DNA from: Homarus americanus
Taxonomy: Eukaryota; Arthropoda; Malacostraca; Decapoda; Nephropidae
Direction: 5' to 3'
Assembly (NCBI RefSeq): GCF_018991925.1
Contig: NW_024729440.1
Span: 54,810 to 118,809 of the forward strand
Length of the DNA: 64,000 bases
The notes beneath the pieces were generated by a model that was given only the letters and a program-made list of their open reading frames with translations, was not told the origin of the DNA and did no database searches. Positions 1-11,660 of this stretch are shown here, one piece after another; position 1 is the stretch's first letter; the number at the start of each line of letters is the position of its first letter. The position numbers and the translations under genes are program-made.

Positions 1-755
1 CAATGGTGTGGTTCAGTAGTGTGGTTCAGTGGTGTGACTCCAGTGGTGTGGTTCAGTGGTGTGGTTCAGTAGTGTGGTTCAGTAGTGTGACTCAGTAGTG
101 TGGGTCAGTGGTGTGGTTCAGTGGTGTGGTTCAGTGGGTGTGGTTCAGGTGTGGTTCAGGAGTGTGGTTCAGGGTGTGGTTCAGTAGTGTGGTTCAGTAG
201 TGTGGTTCCAGTAGTGTGGTTCAGTAGTGTGGGTCAGGAGTGTGATTCAGTAGGTGTGGGTCAGTGGTGTGGTTCAGTGGTGTGGTTCAGGAGTGTGGTT
301 CAATAGTGTGGGTTCAGTGGTGTGGTTCAGTAGTGTGGTTCAGTAGTGTGGTTCAGTAGTGTGGTTCAGTGGTGTGGTTCATTAGTGTGGTTCAGTAGTG
401 TGGTTCAGTTGTGGTTCAAATGGTGGTTCAGTAGTGTGGTTCAGGAGTGTGGTTCAGTAGTGTGGGTTCAGGAGTGTGGTTCAGGGTGTGGTTCAGTAGT
501 GTGGTTCAGTAGTGTGGTTCAGTAGTGTGGTTCAGTAGTGTGGTTCAGTAGTGTGGTTCAGGAGTGTGGTTCAGTAGTGTGGGTTCAGGTGTGGTTCAGG
601 AGTGTGGTTCAGTAGTGTGGTTCAGTGGTGTGGTTCAGGATTAGTGGGTTCAGTGGTGTGGTTCAGGGTTGGTTCAGTGGTGTGGTTCAGTAGTGTGGGT
701 CATTAGTGTGGTTCAGGTGTGGGTCATTAAGTGTGGTTCAGGAGTGTGGGTCATT
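1..755. repeat. 13-bp minisatellite, G/T-rich
   Basis: The unit AGTGTGGTTCAGT and one-base variants (AGT/GGT starts, occasional lost or gained bases) run from the window edge to about 755, so the array extends to the left of the window. Short open frames inside it are repeat translations with no protein character. Confidence 0.93.
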
Positions 756-1042
756 GCCTCATCCTCCTCTTCCCCATCTCCTCTTCCTGTTCCTTGTCTT
801 CCATCTTTACATTTCCCCATTTTTTCTAATCTTCCTCATAACATCCGTCCATCATTCTTTCTTCCTCCTCCCCTTCTTCTTCCTTTACACTTCGCCCCTC
901 TTCCTCCTCCTCTTCTCCACACTCACCCTCTCCTCCTCCTCCCCTCCTCATGTCTCACGCTCCCTCGAAGATTCCTCTCGCCTCTACACACACACACAAT
1001 ATCGGTCGAGAGGTCAGCAGGGCGTTAGACGAGGTGGGAGAT
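756..1042. other. Pyrimidine-rich spacer between two minisatellites
   Basis: A C/T-rich stretch (CCTCCTC, CTTCCTC runs) ends in a short CA run near 988-998. The overlapping open frames here reflect the pyrimidine bias. I see no gene. Confidence 0.6.
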
Positions 1043-3110
1043 GGTGCTAGTAGTGATGGTGCTAGTGGTGGGGTGTTAATGGTGCTAGTAGTGGGTGTTA
1101 ATGGTGCTAGTGGTGGGGTGTTAATGGTGCTAGTAGTGGGGTGTTAATGGTGCTAGTAGTGGGTGTTAATGGTGCTAGTAGTGGGTGTTAATGGTGCTAG
1201 TGGTGGGGTGTTAATGGTGCTAGTAGTGGTGTTAATAGTGCTAGTAGTGGTGTTAATGGTGCTAGTAGTGGGTGTTAATGGTGCTAGTAGTGGGTGTTAA
1301 TGGTGCTAGTAGTGGGTGTTAATGGTGCTAGTGGTGGGGTGTTAATGGTGCCTAGTAGTGGGTGTTAATGGTGCTAGTAGTGGGTGTTAATGGTGCTAGT
1401 GGTGGGTGTTAATGGTGCTAGTAGTGGGTGTTAATGGTGCTAGTGGTGGGTGTTAATGGTGCTAGTAGTGGTGTAATGGTGCTAGAGTGGGTGTTAATGT
1501 TGCTAGTAGTGGGTGTTAATGGTGCTAGTGGTGGGGTATTAATGGTGCTAGTAGTGGGTGTTAATGGTGCTAGTAGTGGGTGTTAATGGTGCTAGTGGTG
1601 GGGTGTTAATGGTGCCTAGTAGTGGGTGTTAATGGTGCTAGTGGTGGGGTGTTAATGGTGCTAGTAGTGGGTGTTAATGGTGCTAGTAGTGGGTGTTAAT
1701 GGTGCTAGTAGTGGGGTGTTAATGGTGCTAGTAGTGGTGTTAATGGTGCTAGTGGTGGGTGTTAATGGTGCTAGTGGTGGGTGTTAATGTAGGTGCTAAT
1801 TAATTGGGTGTTAATGGTGCTAGTAGTGGGTGTTAATGGTGCTAGTAGTGGGTGTTAATGGTGCTAGTAGTGGGTGTTAATGGTGCTATAGTGAATTGGG
1901 GTGTTAATGGTGCTAGTGAGTGGGTGTTAATGGTGCTAGTAGTGGGTGTTAATGGTGCTAGTAGTTGGGTGTTAATGGTGCTAGTAGTGGGTGTTAATGG
2001 TGCTAGTAGTGGGTGTTAATGGTGCTAGTGGTGGGTGTTAATGGTGCTAGTAGTGGGTGTTAATGGTGCTAGTAGTGGGTGTTAATGGTGCTAGTAGTGG
2101 GTGTTAATGATTGCTAGTGGTGGGGTGTTAATGGTGCTAGTAGTGGGTGTTAATGGTGCTGGTGAGTGTTAATGGTGCTAGTAGTGGGTGTTAATGGTGC
2201 TAGTAGTGGGTGTTAATGGTGCTAGTGGTGGGTGTTAATGGTGCCTAGTAGTAGGTGTTAATGGTGCTAGTGGTGGGTGTTAATGGTGCTAGTAGTGGGT
2301 GTTAATGGTGCTAGTGGTGAAGTGTTAATGATTGCTAGTGGTGGGTGTTAATGGTGCTAGTGGTGGGTGTTAATGGTGCTAGTGGTAGGGGTGTTAATGG
2401 TACTAGTAGTGGGTGTTAATGGTGCTAGTGGTGGGTGTTAATGGTGCTAGTGGTGGTGTTAATGGTGCTAGTGGTGGGTGTTAATGGTGCTGATGGTGGG
2501 TGTTAATGGTACTAGTAGTGGGTGTTAATGATGCTGTAGTGGGTGTTAATGGTGCTAGTGGTGGGTGTTAATGGTGCTAGTGGTGAGTGTTAATGTGATT
2601 GGCGGTGGTGTTAATGGTACTAGTAGTAGGTGTTAATGGTGCTAGTAGTGGGTGTTGGTGCTATAGTGGTGGGTGTTAATGGTACTAGTAGTGGGTGTTA
2701 ATGGTGCTAGTAGTGGTGTTAATGGTGCTAGTGGTGGGGTGTTAATGGTACTAGTAGTGGGTGTTAATGGTGCTAGTAGTGGGTGTTAATGGTGCTAGTG
2801 GTGGAGTGTTAATGGTGCTAGTGGTGGGGAATTAATGGTGCTAGTGGTGGTGGTAATGATGCTAGTAGTGGGTGTTAATGGTGCTAGTAGTGGTGTTAAT
2901 GATGCTAGTGGTGGGGTGTTAATGATGCTAGTGGTGGGGTATTATGGTGCTAGTAGTGGGTGTTAATGGTGCTAGTAGTGGTGTTAATGGTGCTAGTAGT
3001 GGGTGTTAATGGTGCTAGTGGTGGGTGTTAATGGTGCTAGTAGTGGTGTTAATGGTGCTAGTAGTGGGTGTTAATGGTGCTAGTAGTGGGTGTTAATGGT
3101 GCTAGTGCTG
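1043..3110. repeat. About 22-bp minisatellite, roughly 90+ units
   Basis: The unit contains GGTGCTAGTAGTGGGTGTTA and then AT. Variants alternate AGTAGT with AGTGGT and GGGTG with GGGGTG, so unit length drifts between 21 and 23. Degeneration increases after about 2,300. The array stops sharply where unique AT-rich DNA begins. Confidence 0.95.
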
Positions 3111-3458
3111 AATACCATAATAAACACACAACTCGACCCTACAAGTAGGTTACCTTGTCTCATCAAATCCTCAAGTTAAACTTCCCTCATAAAACAATTA
3201 AATATAAATCCCAGTTAATTAATCCTTAGTGATAATAAAAACACAACACAGGAGATTAATTAACTAGCAGATGGAGATTAATTAACTAGCAGACGGAGAT
3301 TAATTAGCTAGCAGACGTCATTAGTGTAATTTTATGCATATTTTAAATGATTAATGTAGTTTCAGCTTTTCAATGATTTTATTTAGATTTTTCACTTTAA
3401 AAAAAAAAATCTCAATGGAATGAAAATTACTGTAAGGACAATGAAGTAAATATAGATG
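3111..3458. other. Unique AT-rich spacer with a 22-bp triplication
   Basis: No gene is seen. Three head-to-tail copies of a 22-bp unit built around GATTAATTAACTAGCAGA occupy 3,251-3,317. An A9 run lies near 3,402. Confidence 0.7.
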
Positions 3459-3491
3459 TAGGTTAGGTTAGGTTAGGTTAGGTTAGGTTGG
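3459..3491 (+). repeat. Interstitial telomere-like (TTAGG)n
   Basis: About six tandem copies of TTAGG, the ancestral arthropod telomere unit, lie within unique sequence. Confidence 0.9.
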
Positions 3492-4089
3492 GTGTGAGTG
3501 AGGAAATGAGGGCGTCATCAGATGGGAGGGTGGGGGGGGGGGTGGTGATAATGGTGGTGTGGAACGTTAGTCTCCCCTCAGGTGAACGAACACAGGTAAT
3601 GATGTGCTCGTGCCAGGTGGTGATGTGTCCCCCCTCCCCCGCCACACACACAGACAGACAGCCAGACACCTTCACGCATATACACACACACACAAACACA
3701 CATATATACACACACAGACACACACCAAACATATCCAAAATACAAACATTCGGACAAGTTGAACCACGAGCGAACAACGGCTGTGTTCGAACACCTGAGA
3801 CGAGGCTTCTGTCCGTTCTTGTGGCACTGAGCTCAGAATCGCTATGTGCGAAGCTGACACTAAGCCGCTCTACGTCTATCCCACAGACCGAAACGTAAAG
3901 TCGCCTCGAAAATAAACACACACACACACAGACACACCTTACTACACATGATAGATACTTTTCCTTAGTATGTATGTATGTATGTATGTATGGAAATGCT
4001 GATACTGTTCAATGCCATTGCCTTCAAGAATTCAAACAGGTATCTTACAAGCATATCTATGAAAATACTATTGGGTTTTGGTTGAGTTT
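3492..4089. other. Unique spacer with CA and TATG microsatellites
   Basis: This interval holds a G9-10 run near 3,533, CA-rich tracts at 3,641-3,723 and 3,916-3,935, and (TATG)n at 3,969-3,993. Open frames of 149 and 136 codons overlap on opposite strands across the CA tract (3,478-3,927). They have no recognisable domain and I do not call them genes. Confidence 0.55.
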
Positions 4090-4170
4090 AATCCAAGGCT
4101 ACAGAGGGTACGGTCACAGGATCAGGTGTAAGAGTAGCGGCGGCCGTATACACTCGACTATAGACCCACA
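4090..4170 (+). repeat. Left piece of duplicated segment X
   Basis: This piece matches 45,485-45,560 in reverse complement, including GGGTACGGTCACAGGATCAG-like sequence and then one 50-bp-family monomer (GGCCG, CACTCGACTATAGACCCACA). It ends exactly where the Helitron-like copy A begins. The rest of segment X resumes at 18,455. Confidence 0.85.
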
Positions 4171-4302
4171 CAAGTGATCAAGGGCCTCGTGTCCGGTGGC
4201 GAGTCCGGTGGTACAGTTTACCGAGGCGTGAAAGTTCGAACGCTCGTGCTTGGCTAGTGCGCAACCGTCGGCCGGCTGACAGCGCACAGCGACATCGTTT
4301 TC
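4171..4302 (-). repeat. Helitron-like copy A, 3'-terminal block
   Basis: This block of about 130 bp is shared with 31,007-31,145 and 46,766-46,900. It contains GGTGGCGAGTCCGGTGG and GTTCGAACGCTCGTG, ending near CATCGTTTTCCA before the minisatellite. The hairpin that is clear in copy B (GGGC/GCCC) is degraded here. Confidence 0.85.
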
Positions 4303-4929
4303 CACATGGTGGTGGTTGTTATAATCATAGTCGTGGTTGTTGTAATCATGGTCGTGGATGTTATAATCATGATCGTGGTTGTTATAATCATGGTTGTGGT
4401 TGTTATAATCATGGTCGTGGTTGTTATAATCAAAGTCGTGGTTGTTATAATCATAGTCGTGGTTGTTATAATCATGGTCGTGGTTGTTATAATCTTGGTC
4501 GTGGTTGATATAATCATGGTCGTGGTTGTTATAATTATGGTTGTGGTTGTTATAATCATGGTCGTGGTTGTTATAATCATAGTCGTGGTTGTTATAATCA
4601 TAGTCGTGGTTGTTATAATCATGGTCGTGGTTGTTATATTCATGGTCGTGGTTATGATCATAGTCGTGGTTGTTATAATCATGGTCGTGGTTGTTATAAT
4701 AATGGTCTTGGTTGTTATAATCATGGTCGTGGTTGTTATAATCATAGTCGTGGTTGTTATAATCATGGTCGTGGGTGATATAATCATAGTCGTGGTTGTT
4801 ATAATCATGGTCGTGGTTGTTATAATCATGGTCGAGATTGTTATAATCATGGTTGTGGTTATAATCATTGTTGTTATAATCATGGTCGTGGTTGTTATGA
4901 TCATAGTCGTGGTTGTTAGTGGTTGTTAT
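4303..4929. repeat. 21-bp minisatellite, left part (copy A)
   Basis: The core is ATAATCATGGTCGTGG followed by TTGTT. Common variants have CATAGTC, CTTGGTC or GATATAATC. Because 21 is a multiple of three, the frame stays open (valine/isoleucine repeats, for example 4,306-4,989), which is not a gene. The array is cut at 4,929 by the LTR retrotransposon and resumes at 14,028. Confidence 0.96.
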
Positions 4930-5375
4930 TGTAATGGCCCCTGTCTCATCAACAGAAATTATTATATAAATGGGATCTTTACATTTTAATTGTTACTAAT
5001 TCACCCCTGTAATTTTCCACTAGCAATATGAGTTGTCATGCTCACCTCGTGATTAGTAGCCTGCTTGGGTGCGGCCCATTGACTGTATCGGCAGCACATG
5101 GGTCAACTAGAGATAAGCCGGTACCCACGCCAGTCACACTCATACTCTTACATCGAACAGGAGCGTGATTAAGCGGTCTATTTACATAGCAGCCGTCACC
5201 ATCTCTCTTCACGCTCATAAGCCAAAATTAAGAAGTGCACCGGTTGAATCCACTCCAGGAATTATATAAACAATACTTTTTAATAAAAGCAAGCTTCAAT
5301 TGAGTTTCGTTATTAAAGCCCAATATATGTATAAATGTACCAGCCTGGTTAACTTTGAATTAACCAACCGGTTCA
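4930..5375 (+). repeat. 5' LTR
   Basis: It aligns end to end with 13,613-14,027, from TGTAATGGCC to AACCGGTTCA. Shared blocks include ATTATATAAATGGG, TTTCCACTAGCAAT, ACCCACGCCAGTCA, GGTCTATTTACATAG and CCAGCCTGGTTAAC. TATATAAATGGG near 4,963 is a plausible promoter TATA element. Several indels and substitutions separate the two LTRs, indicating an old insertion. Confidence 0.92.
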
Positions 5376-5420
5376 TACTCAGTAGCCTTAGCGGGTGGGA
5401 TCTGAACCCACCTTGAAGAA
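5376..5420 (+). promoter_or_regulatory. Candidate primer-binding region with tRNA T-arm complement
   Basis: Just inside the LTR, GTGGGATCTGAACCCAC (about 5,395-5,411) is the reverse complement of a tRNA T-arm (stem GTGGG/CCCAC, loop TTCAGAT). The expected TGG directly after the LTR is not visible, so this is either a mutated primer-binding site or a tRNA-derived remnant. Confidence 0.4.
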
Positions 5421-6407
5421 CTGATTCTGGATATATTCTTCCGGTCACCACACCAAGGTGTCGGTGTTTTTGTGAAATAAGAAACAAGAAACAGTGATGT
5501 TTTTACATGACGTATCTGAGTGTAGTGCTATATCGTAGTAGAGACGGTGGCAGTTGGTGTTTCTCATTCTGTAAGCCCAGAAGAAGGTGCAGGAATTATT
5601 CCAATAGCCGATACTGAGTTATTGTGACTTATTACCACTCTGGCCTAGTTAAGGGTAATATCCTGTTAGCGACAAGTGAGGCGGTCAGGAAAGCGTCTTA
5701 TCGCGTGCTATTGCCCGTCGTTTATAGTGTTGCAGACATTCCCAACAACTTTCGGGGTTTACTAACAAAAGACCTTTCTGCAAGTGTCTATGCGGCTGTT
5801 GTGGTTTCACCAATCGTTGATTGCAGTATACCAGTGTCATCAGGACGTCCTCCGCTACTCTGGGATTGCAGAAGGTTTGGCACACAGAAGAGGAGACATC
5901 ATATCAGCGAGCAGAGGACTTGATTCGTCTTAGTCAAACCTGAACATACTGGTGGAGTATTCCCCTGTCGTGAAGTGGACTCACCCAACGTTGTCATTGC
6001 AGCGCCTAAGTCGTTGCTAGGCAACCGGACATACGCAGCACAGTGGCACGCGACAGGGACGATTGAGGTACACACCCCACAAGAGAGCAGCTGGGTAGGA
6101 TCGCGTTTTCTACTCTGAACCATAACTACTATATTAGGTATATAAAGAGTAACATATTTTATATACACATTTACATGTTCGAGACATAACTCCCACAGTG
6201 ATGAGTGAACGGATAGGTTATGTGATTGTTGTAAGTGTCTTCGTGTTTTTAATGTATACTGACACTTAATATAATTTACAGTAGTTATTTCTTACCTGTT
6301 CAATTATTGATATTTTAATTATTTTAACGATAATTTTTATCATTTCCTGTACATGAAGAGAGCAAGTGTTTGCCTTACTGTTAATCGTTACTGGCCAATG
6401 AAACTTC
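5421..6407 (+). other. Retrotransposon leader, no clear gene
   Basis: This is internal element sequence between the LTR and the gag-like start. An open frame of 99 codons (5,624-5,923) has no recognisable domain. It may be untranslated leader or a degraded leader peptide. Confidence 0.5.
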
Positions 6408-7740
6408 ATGGATAAATTTTCCAAAAGTTTTTTCAAAGAGTTGTGGTCTGAGGACTTTACTGACCTGGCAGAACTTTTTGCTGACGAATCACAAATAGAG
6501 GATAAACGTAATTTCCTGCAGAACCAAAATTAAGTTTAAGCAGGAAACACAGTTGAACGTTTCTGTGGAAAGAGTGAAACAGTTAATTGAGAATCATTGA
6601 CGATTTAAACAGATGTACCTTACGATCAGGGGAATCAGTATATTGCCTCGCCTGAGGACATTCTGAGTGATTCCTAATCCTACTCTGGGTGATAGTGTGT
6701 TGGCTAACCATTAACTGAGCCTTCTGTTAGAAGTAAACACCGTGGATTGCATACATCTAGCGCTCACATGGCTTATTCTAACACTTCAAGCAATAACGCT
6801 CCCACGTCGACTTCCCAGATAATGTGTTTCATAAGATGCCACGTGCTGACCATGTACGTGATTTTACTGGTCAAGATAATTATCGTGCTACACACTTCAT
6901 CCGTGCATGTGAAGACACTATGCGCAATGTAAAAATTACCGATGATCATGATAAAAATGCGTTTGTGCGTTCCCACATTCCGCAGGGGTTCGTTTTTGCT
7001 AAATGCCTTGCCCAGATGGTATGGTCTAACGGACCCTGACTATCGAAAGTTTAAGCGCACTCTTATAGGAATTGTTGCAGTGCGGGTCCCACTTGGGCCA
7101 TCTGCAGTGGATATTCAGATGACTGGATCATTGTGCTCGGTGGTTCGCGGAATTACCTATGGTGGCTGTTGACATTGCCGGAAGTGCGTCAAGGTATGGG
7201 CGACCTTCTGGGATTCCAGATGGGCGACGCAATGATGGGAAGATGTCACACACAAATGTGAAGCATTAATCGGAATTGATTGGTTTCCTGTTAGTGGTTC
7301 GTTGTCTATCTATAGCCGGGCGGAAGTGAGTTTGTGCCGCCTGCTTTTATGGAAGATTACGCAAACAAAGCTTTCTCCGAGGTCCACCGGACCTCTGATG
7401 GCAGGTCCTTCCCCAGACTACGGCGCCTCCCAGATAAGCGCAAATGCGGCGTTGCGCTCCGATCACACTTCAACACCAGGTTACATAAGCAACGCGTCGA
7501 ATCTCTGCGGTGTACCCATTGTAATAAAAGGGCCATTCGATCGATGATTGTTATCAGCTCCCGGGAGTGGTGGTGTTACGGTACCAGAACCACAGGTGCT
7601 AAGCAGAAGCCAGGTCGTACGCAGGGCGGTTGAAATACGTCTCCACCTGGCCAAAATCACGATCGTGTGGTGCACTCCACCGGTCGGCATCTCACAGCAC
7701 AGATGGGTGCGCCTTGGTGATGGTAGAAGAATTTGAACTC
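6408..7740 (+). pseudogene. gag: gag-like pseudogene
   Basis: An ATG at 6,408 opens an acidic/hydrophobic frame of about 41 codons (MDKFSKSFFKELW start) that ends at TAA near 6,532, then continues in other frames. A capsid-like stretch lies in 6,824-7,030 (short motifs RDFTGQDNY and FIRACED resemble Gypsy Gag). Near 7,507-7,555 a CCHC zinc knuckle (C-x2-C-x4-H-x4-C) can be read, but only across a one-base slip between its second cysteine and its histidine. In life the product would form the particle core and bind RNA through the zinc knuckle. The spacing from the LTR and the position upstream of pol fit gag. At least three frame changes make it non-functional. Confidence 0.75.
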
Positions 7741-8730
7741 TGGTGTGGGTAACACAGCAAAGCGTTAAGCGCGTCGTTACCAGGACAGAAGTCGGGAAGA
7801 CCAGCACCTGTCAAAAACGAGAAGGGTAGGTACATTGGTGCCTGCTTCCTGACACTTCTGTAGCAGCCTCATTAGTAGCGGTGCTACGTAAGAGTCAGAG
7901 TGTTGTCTGTACCGGTGAGTAAGAATGATGTCAGATTGGCTCAGGATATTGATACGATTGCATGCGCAAATGTTTTGGACTTGACATCTATCAGGAGTTA
8001 CATGTAGATTCTCTCACATGATTTCCTATGAGACCTACTGACGCCGATCTCGAAGGAGTATCTGGCACGCAGCTGAATATTGACGGAATGGTGACGTTAC
8101 CACTTAGATTTTCAAGACAGTAGTACTCCCTTCATGCAGACTTTTATCTGGTCAGCACTTTCATTTTGCCAGCCTGACGGATTAATTGGTCGCCACCACT
8201 CTATAACTGAATAAAGTTAGATGTTCGTCCACGTAATAATACTATTACGTTTAAGGTGTTTTCCTACAACGCTATGCGTCATTTCTGCCTTGCTCACCTG
8301 GGTTAAGTAATGTCACCATTCTTGCTCCGGAGGAAGGCAGATAATGTGTCGCGCTAGCTCCAAGACTCCACCCACACTTTCCCAACGTGATTATAGCAGC
8401 AAGTTGGGAAGAATTGTGCATTTGAAGTACTCTCCACTGTCAGAATGAGAATTCACCGAGCCACTGTAGAATTACTGACGTATACGGGGACCGATGTTGT
8501 ATGTCTCCGAAACGTGCAAGGTAAAGGGGTTGTAGTGCCAGTCGACGTTAAGCGATACGACCTGGTGGTTTGACAATTTGTTCTGGTTCTGAATAGAACA
8601 GGCGTTCAGAAAATATTGAAGAAAGGATGTTGTGTGATTTTCTGGTATATCACAACAATGTCGATACAATTGGTAGACATTGTATCTCAATCCCAACAGA
8701 CTAGGCAAGACAGGATAGATCAAATAGCGC
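7741..8730 (+). pseudogene. pol pseudogene, protease-like region
   Basis: This interval lies between the zinc knuckle and reverse transcriptase, where Ty3/Gypsy elements encode an aspartic protease. Around 8,070-8,110 a frame reads VSGTQLNIDGMVTLPL, resembling the segment after the active site in retropepsins. I could not find a clean D-T/S-G triad, so the assignment rests mainly on position. The interval is full of stops. Confidence 0.45.
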
Positions 8731-9500
8731 CGCCACATGTTAAAGGTGATGGATCATCCTCCAGAACAGTACGCCTTTTGGAGCTGCTTGCTGACTACAG
8801 AAATATTGTACTTGGGGAAAAGAAAAGCTAGGACAGACAGATTTAACATCCATCACATAACGTTAAAGGGAACAAATCCTATCTATGTACTCAACACAGA
8901 CTACATAACCAGCGCGCTGCGTAGTTCTAAGGATATGGTGCGAATATATGGATGAGAATGTTGTTCACATTCTAGAATCCCCTTTTAATAGCCCTTTATT
9001 CCTCATCCCAAAGAAGGATGGTGGTTTGGCGACCTGTTATTGATTTCCAGGATCGTTAATAGTATATGATCGAATAAATTACCCTATACCTGTCTTGAGT
9101 GATGACGTGTTACAGTCCTTACGTGGAATAATGCACATGTTAGCAACTAGATTTGTAGTGGGTATTGGCAGATACCACTAGATGAAGAAATCACGAGAGG
9201 TTACGGCATTTGCTTCCCTGGGCCACTTTGAGTTCGGATGTCTTTTGGTCTCAGGAATGCCCCACCTAACATTTCAACGAATGATCAACACCCTGTTTGC
9301 CGGATTGATTGGTACCACAGTCTGCGCTTATTTGGATGATCTAATATGGTAGTCAGCTAAGGACGTTTGATTCCCTTCTGGATTAAACTGCGTGAAGTGT
9401 TAAGAAAAACTTTCCACAGCAGATCTTAGATTAAACTTTCCAAAATGTAGTTTTAAAATCCAGAATCCATTTCCTTGGTCATGTAGTTGACGGTGAGGCA
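8731..9500 (+). pseudogene. pol: pol pseudogene, reverse transcriptase
   Basis: Fragments of the RT domain follow in order. The amino-terminal LLADYRNI-like and HHITLKGTNPIY segments lie near 8,780-8,890. The finger motif SPLFLIPKKDGG, followed by a WRPVIDF-like stretch after a one-base slip, lies near 8,985-9,045. AFASLGHFEF and FQRMINTLFAG lie near 9,210-9,300. The catalytic box YLDD is intact at 9,329-9,340, with its two aspartates. The enzyme copies element RNA into DNA in the cytoplasmic particle. Several frameshifts and stops separate the fragments, so no functional enzyme can be made. The GHFEF and YLDD context is Ty3/Gypsy-like rather than Copia or BEL. Confidence 0.9.
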
Positions 9501-9639
9501 TACCGCACAGTGGATGATAAAATTAGCTGTATCTCAGTTCCGCGTCCTACATCGGTTGATCAAGTGCGTAGTTTTCTTGAGACATCCAGGATATTATCGT
9601 TCTTTTATTAGAACTATGCAACATTGGCATCACCCTAAC

Positions 9640-10030
9640 ACGGTTGCTTAAGAAAGATGCAATGTTTGTATGGGATGCTGAACACGAAAAATAGCTTTGC
9701 GGCATTGAAGATAGCGCTTACCAATGCCCTGTTCTGGCATTCTGACTACCTCAAGCTTTACACCCTCTGTACTGACAGCACCAGACTGAGAATCGGACCC
9801 GTACTCATGCAAGAGGGTTGCGAGAAGTTTTCGGTGATCGCTTTGCAAGTCGTAAACTTATTGATGCTGAGCACGTTATTCAGTCACGCATTTTAGGCAT
9901 TAGCTGTTGTGTGGAGCGCTGAAGAAGTTCAGGACATTATCTTGGATATAAGATAACTTCTTGTTACGGATCATGCAGCAGTGACTGAACTGTTCCATAG
10001 CGAGAAACTTATCAGGCAGATTGGCACGTA
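9640..10030 (+). pseudogene. pol pseudogene, RNase H
   Basis: A 79-codon open frame (9,657-9,896) carries SFAALKIALTNALFWHSDY and then a catalytic-type aspartate in TLCTDST, followed by IGPVLMQEG. This is the order seen in the tether/RNase H segment of Ty3/Gypsy Pol. The domain continues out of frame after about 9,845. The activity would degrade the RNA strand of the RNA:DNA hybrid. It lies directly downstream of RT as expected. Confidence 0.82.
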
Positions 10031-10284
10031 TCTGACAATTCGAATTTGACCCCCTGAGTTTAGGTATTTACCGGGAAGGGCAGATGTTGTCACCGACGCT
10101 TTGTCCAAGAAATATGGCACCATTAATGCCTGTATCAACGTTCACTCTTTCACAACTGGAGGATAGAAACGCGGAAGCGACCCGTTATGGTCAGCAGTCA
10201 TTTTGCTCTAGAATCGGGAGAGGATGTGGCTCCCCAAATTAATTCCTCCCTTAAGTCAGTTTGAATTACGACATAACATACTCC

Positions 10285-11660
10285 ATAGGTCGAAAAAAGA
10301 GGCCAGAGGGTATTGTTTCTCAAATAGTCATTACTCACACGTTGTATGAAACGATTATAACGTTGGGTATGTGGTATGTAGGTCATAAAGGACGTAACAA
10401 ATGCTTGGCGGAAGTAGAAAAGAAATATTTCTGGAACACAATGAAGAAAGATATAGAATTGCATTGCTAAGTGTATGTCATGTGCTCAACATAAGGGTAT
10501 CTTCTGAATCCTGCAGCACCGATTACCTATTATCCTTCACCAGACCGTCCGTTTGACACAGTCGCTATTGACTTTGTTACAACTTCAAAATTATCAGGGA
10601 TCCTCGTGCGTCTTAATTATTATTATTAGTTATTTTCTAGATTCGTGGTTTTTGGTCACTGAAGGATAAAACAGCCGGTCTGTGGCCCTATGCATCAGTG
10701 ATGAATCTTATATGTCCATATATACTACGCCAGGTTTTTTTTTTTTTTTTTTTTTATTGGCACTCCTACATCCTTGTGTAGGTGAAGCGCAGAAGCGTTT
10801 ACAGTGCTGCCCAACGAGAACATACTGAGTTCATGGCACTTTATGTGTCTCATGAGTTAAGGGCGTAGAAGCCTGAAGGAGTCCAAAGAGCATAGAAGCC
10901 TGAAGTCAATGGTTTATGTCATCCAAGTTATTGGAAGCTCCAACAACGATACTGAATCTGAATTCGCAGCTTTCGATTTACACCGTGACATCTCGCTTTT
11001 TGAAGGCAAAACAGCAGTACCACCCTACACCTAGGTTCTTCTCTTTGACAATGGGACCCAGAGTTCAAGAATCAGCTGGTAGCACAAATATTATTGTGCA
11101 ATATGAATAAAGCAAAGGATTTTGTGACAGTTTATCATCCATAGGCTAATGGCATTGTTGAGAGGAGCCAATCGCAGATCCTGGAGATATTTCGCTTGAT
11201 TGCAGCGTCTATTAATGGGTCGATTTATGAGCTCTACGGGCAAAATCACCCTACTACATTGTCTATAAGGGTACAGACAAACGTCTACCTTATGATGTAC
11301 TTACGAGGACACGCCGAAACCTGTTTATAATATGGATGATTTCGCGGCAAAACAAATCCGTGTTTTTACGGATATTCATAGCCAAGTACGATCACATTTA
11401 GCAGCGTCACGCGCTGAAATGATGGTCAGAAATATATAAATAAGCTAAGCCTGTCGTGTTAGACGTAAGGGATGCTGTTATGGTAAGAAGAACCTGAAAA
11501 GGAACTCCATGCTTTCGGCAAAGTTTTCGGGTCCATTCGCATTATCGCCAAAAAGAAGCCGGCAGCAAATTTAAATTCGGAAGCCTAATGCAGATCGCAG
11601 ATGTCGTACGCATGCAGACCATCTTAAGAAGACCCACGAAATTTATTGCCCTAGATGATG
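10285..11660 (+). pseudogene. pol pseudogene, integrase (with probable insertion)
   Basis: The HHCC zinc-binding module is seen around 10,381-10,495 (GHKGRNKCLAEVEKKYFW; the CxxC pair needs a one-base slip). The catalytic core shows the first D at 10,570-10,572 (VAIDFVTT), the second D at 11,047-11,049 (FDNGTQ) and E at 11,160-11,162 (ANGIVER). The conserved glutamine just before ANG is a TAG stop. D-to-E spacing is about 38 codons, as usual, but the two aspartates are 477 bases apart against about 180 expected. A T21 run at 10,735-10,755 marks a probable insertion of roughly 300 bp. A carboxy-terminal GPY/F-like stretch with a DHLKKTHE-like end runs to about 11,650. Integrase would join element DNA to the chromosome. 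Confidence 0.87.

Noticed and set aside
3478..3927. 149- and 136-codon opposing frames
   Set aside because: They overlap on opposite strands across a CA tract and resemble no family.
5685..5885. Minus-strand frames inside the LTR retrotransposon
   Set aside because: They are shadows on the strand opposite to the recognisable gag-pol-env order.
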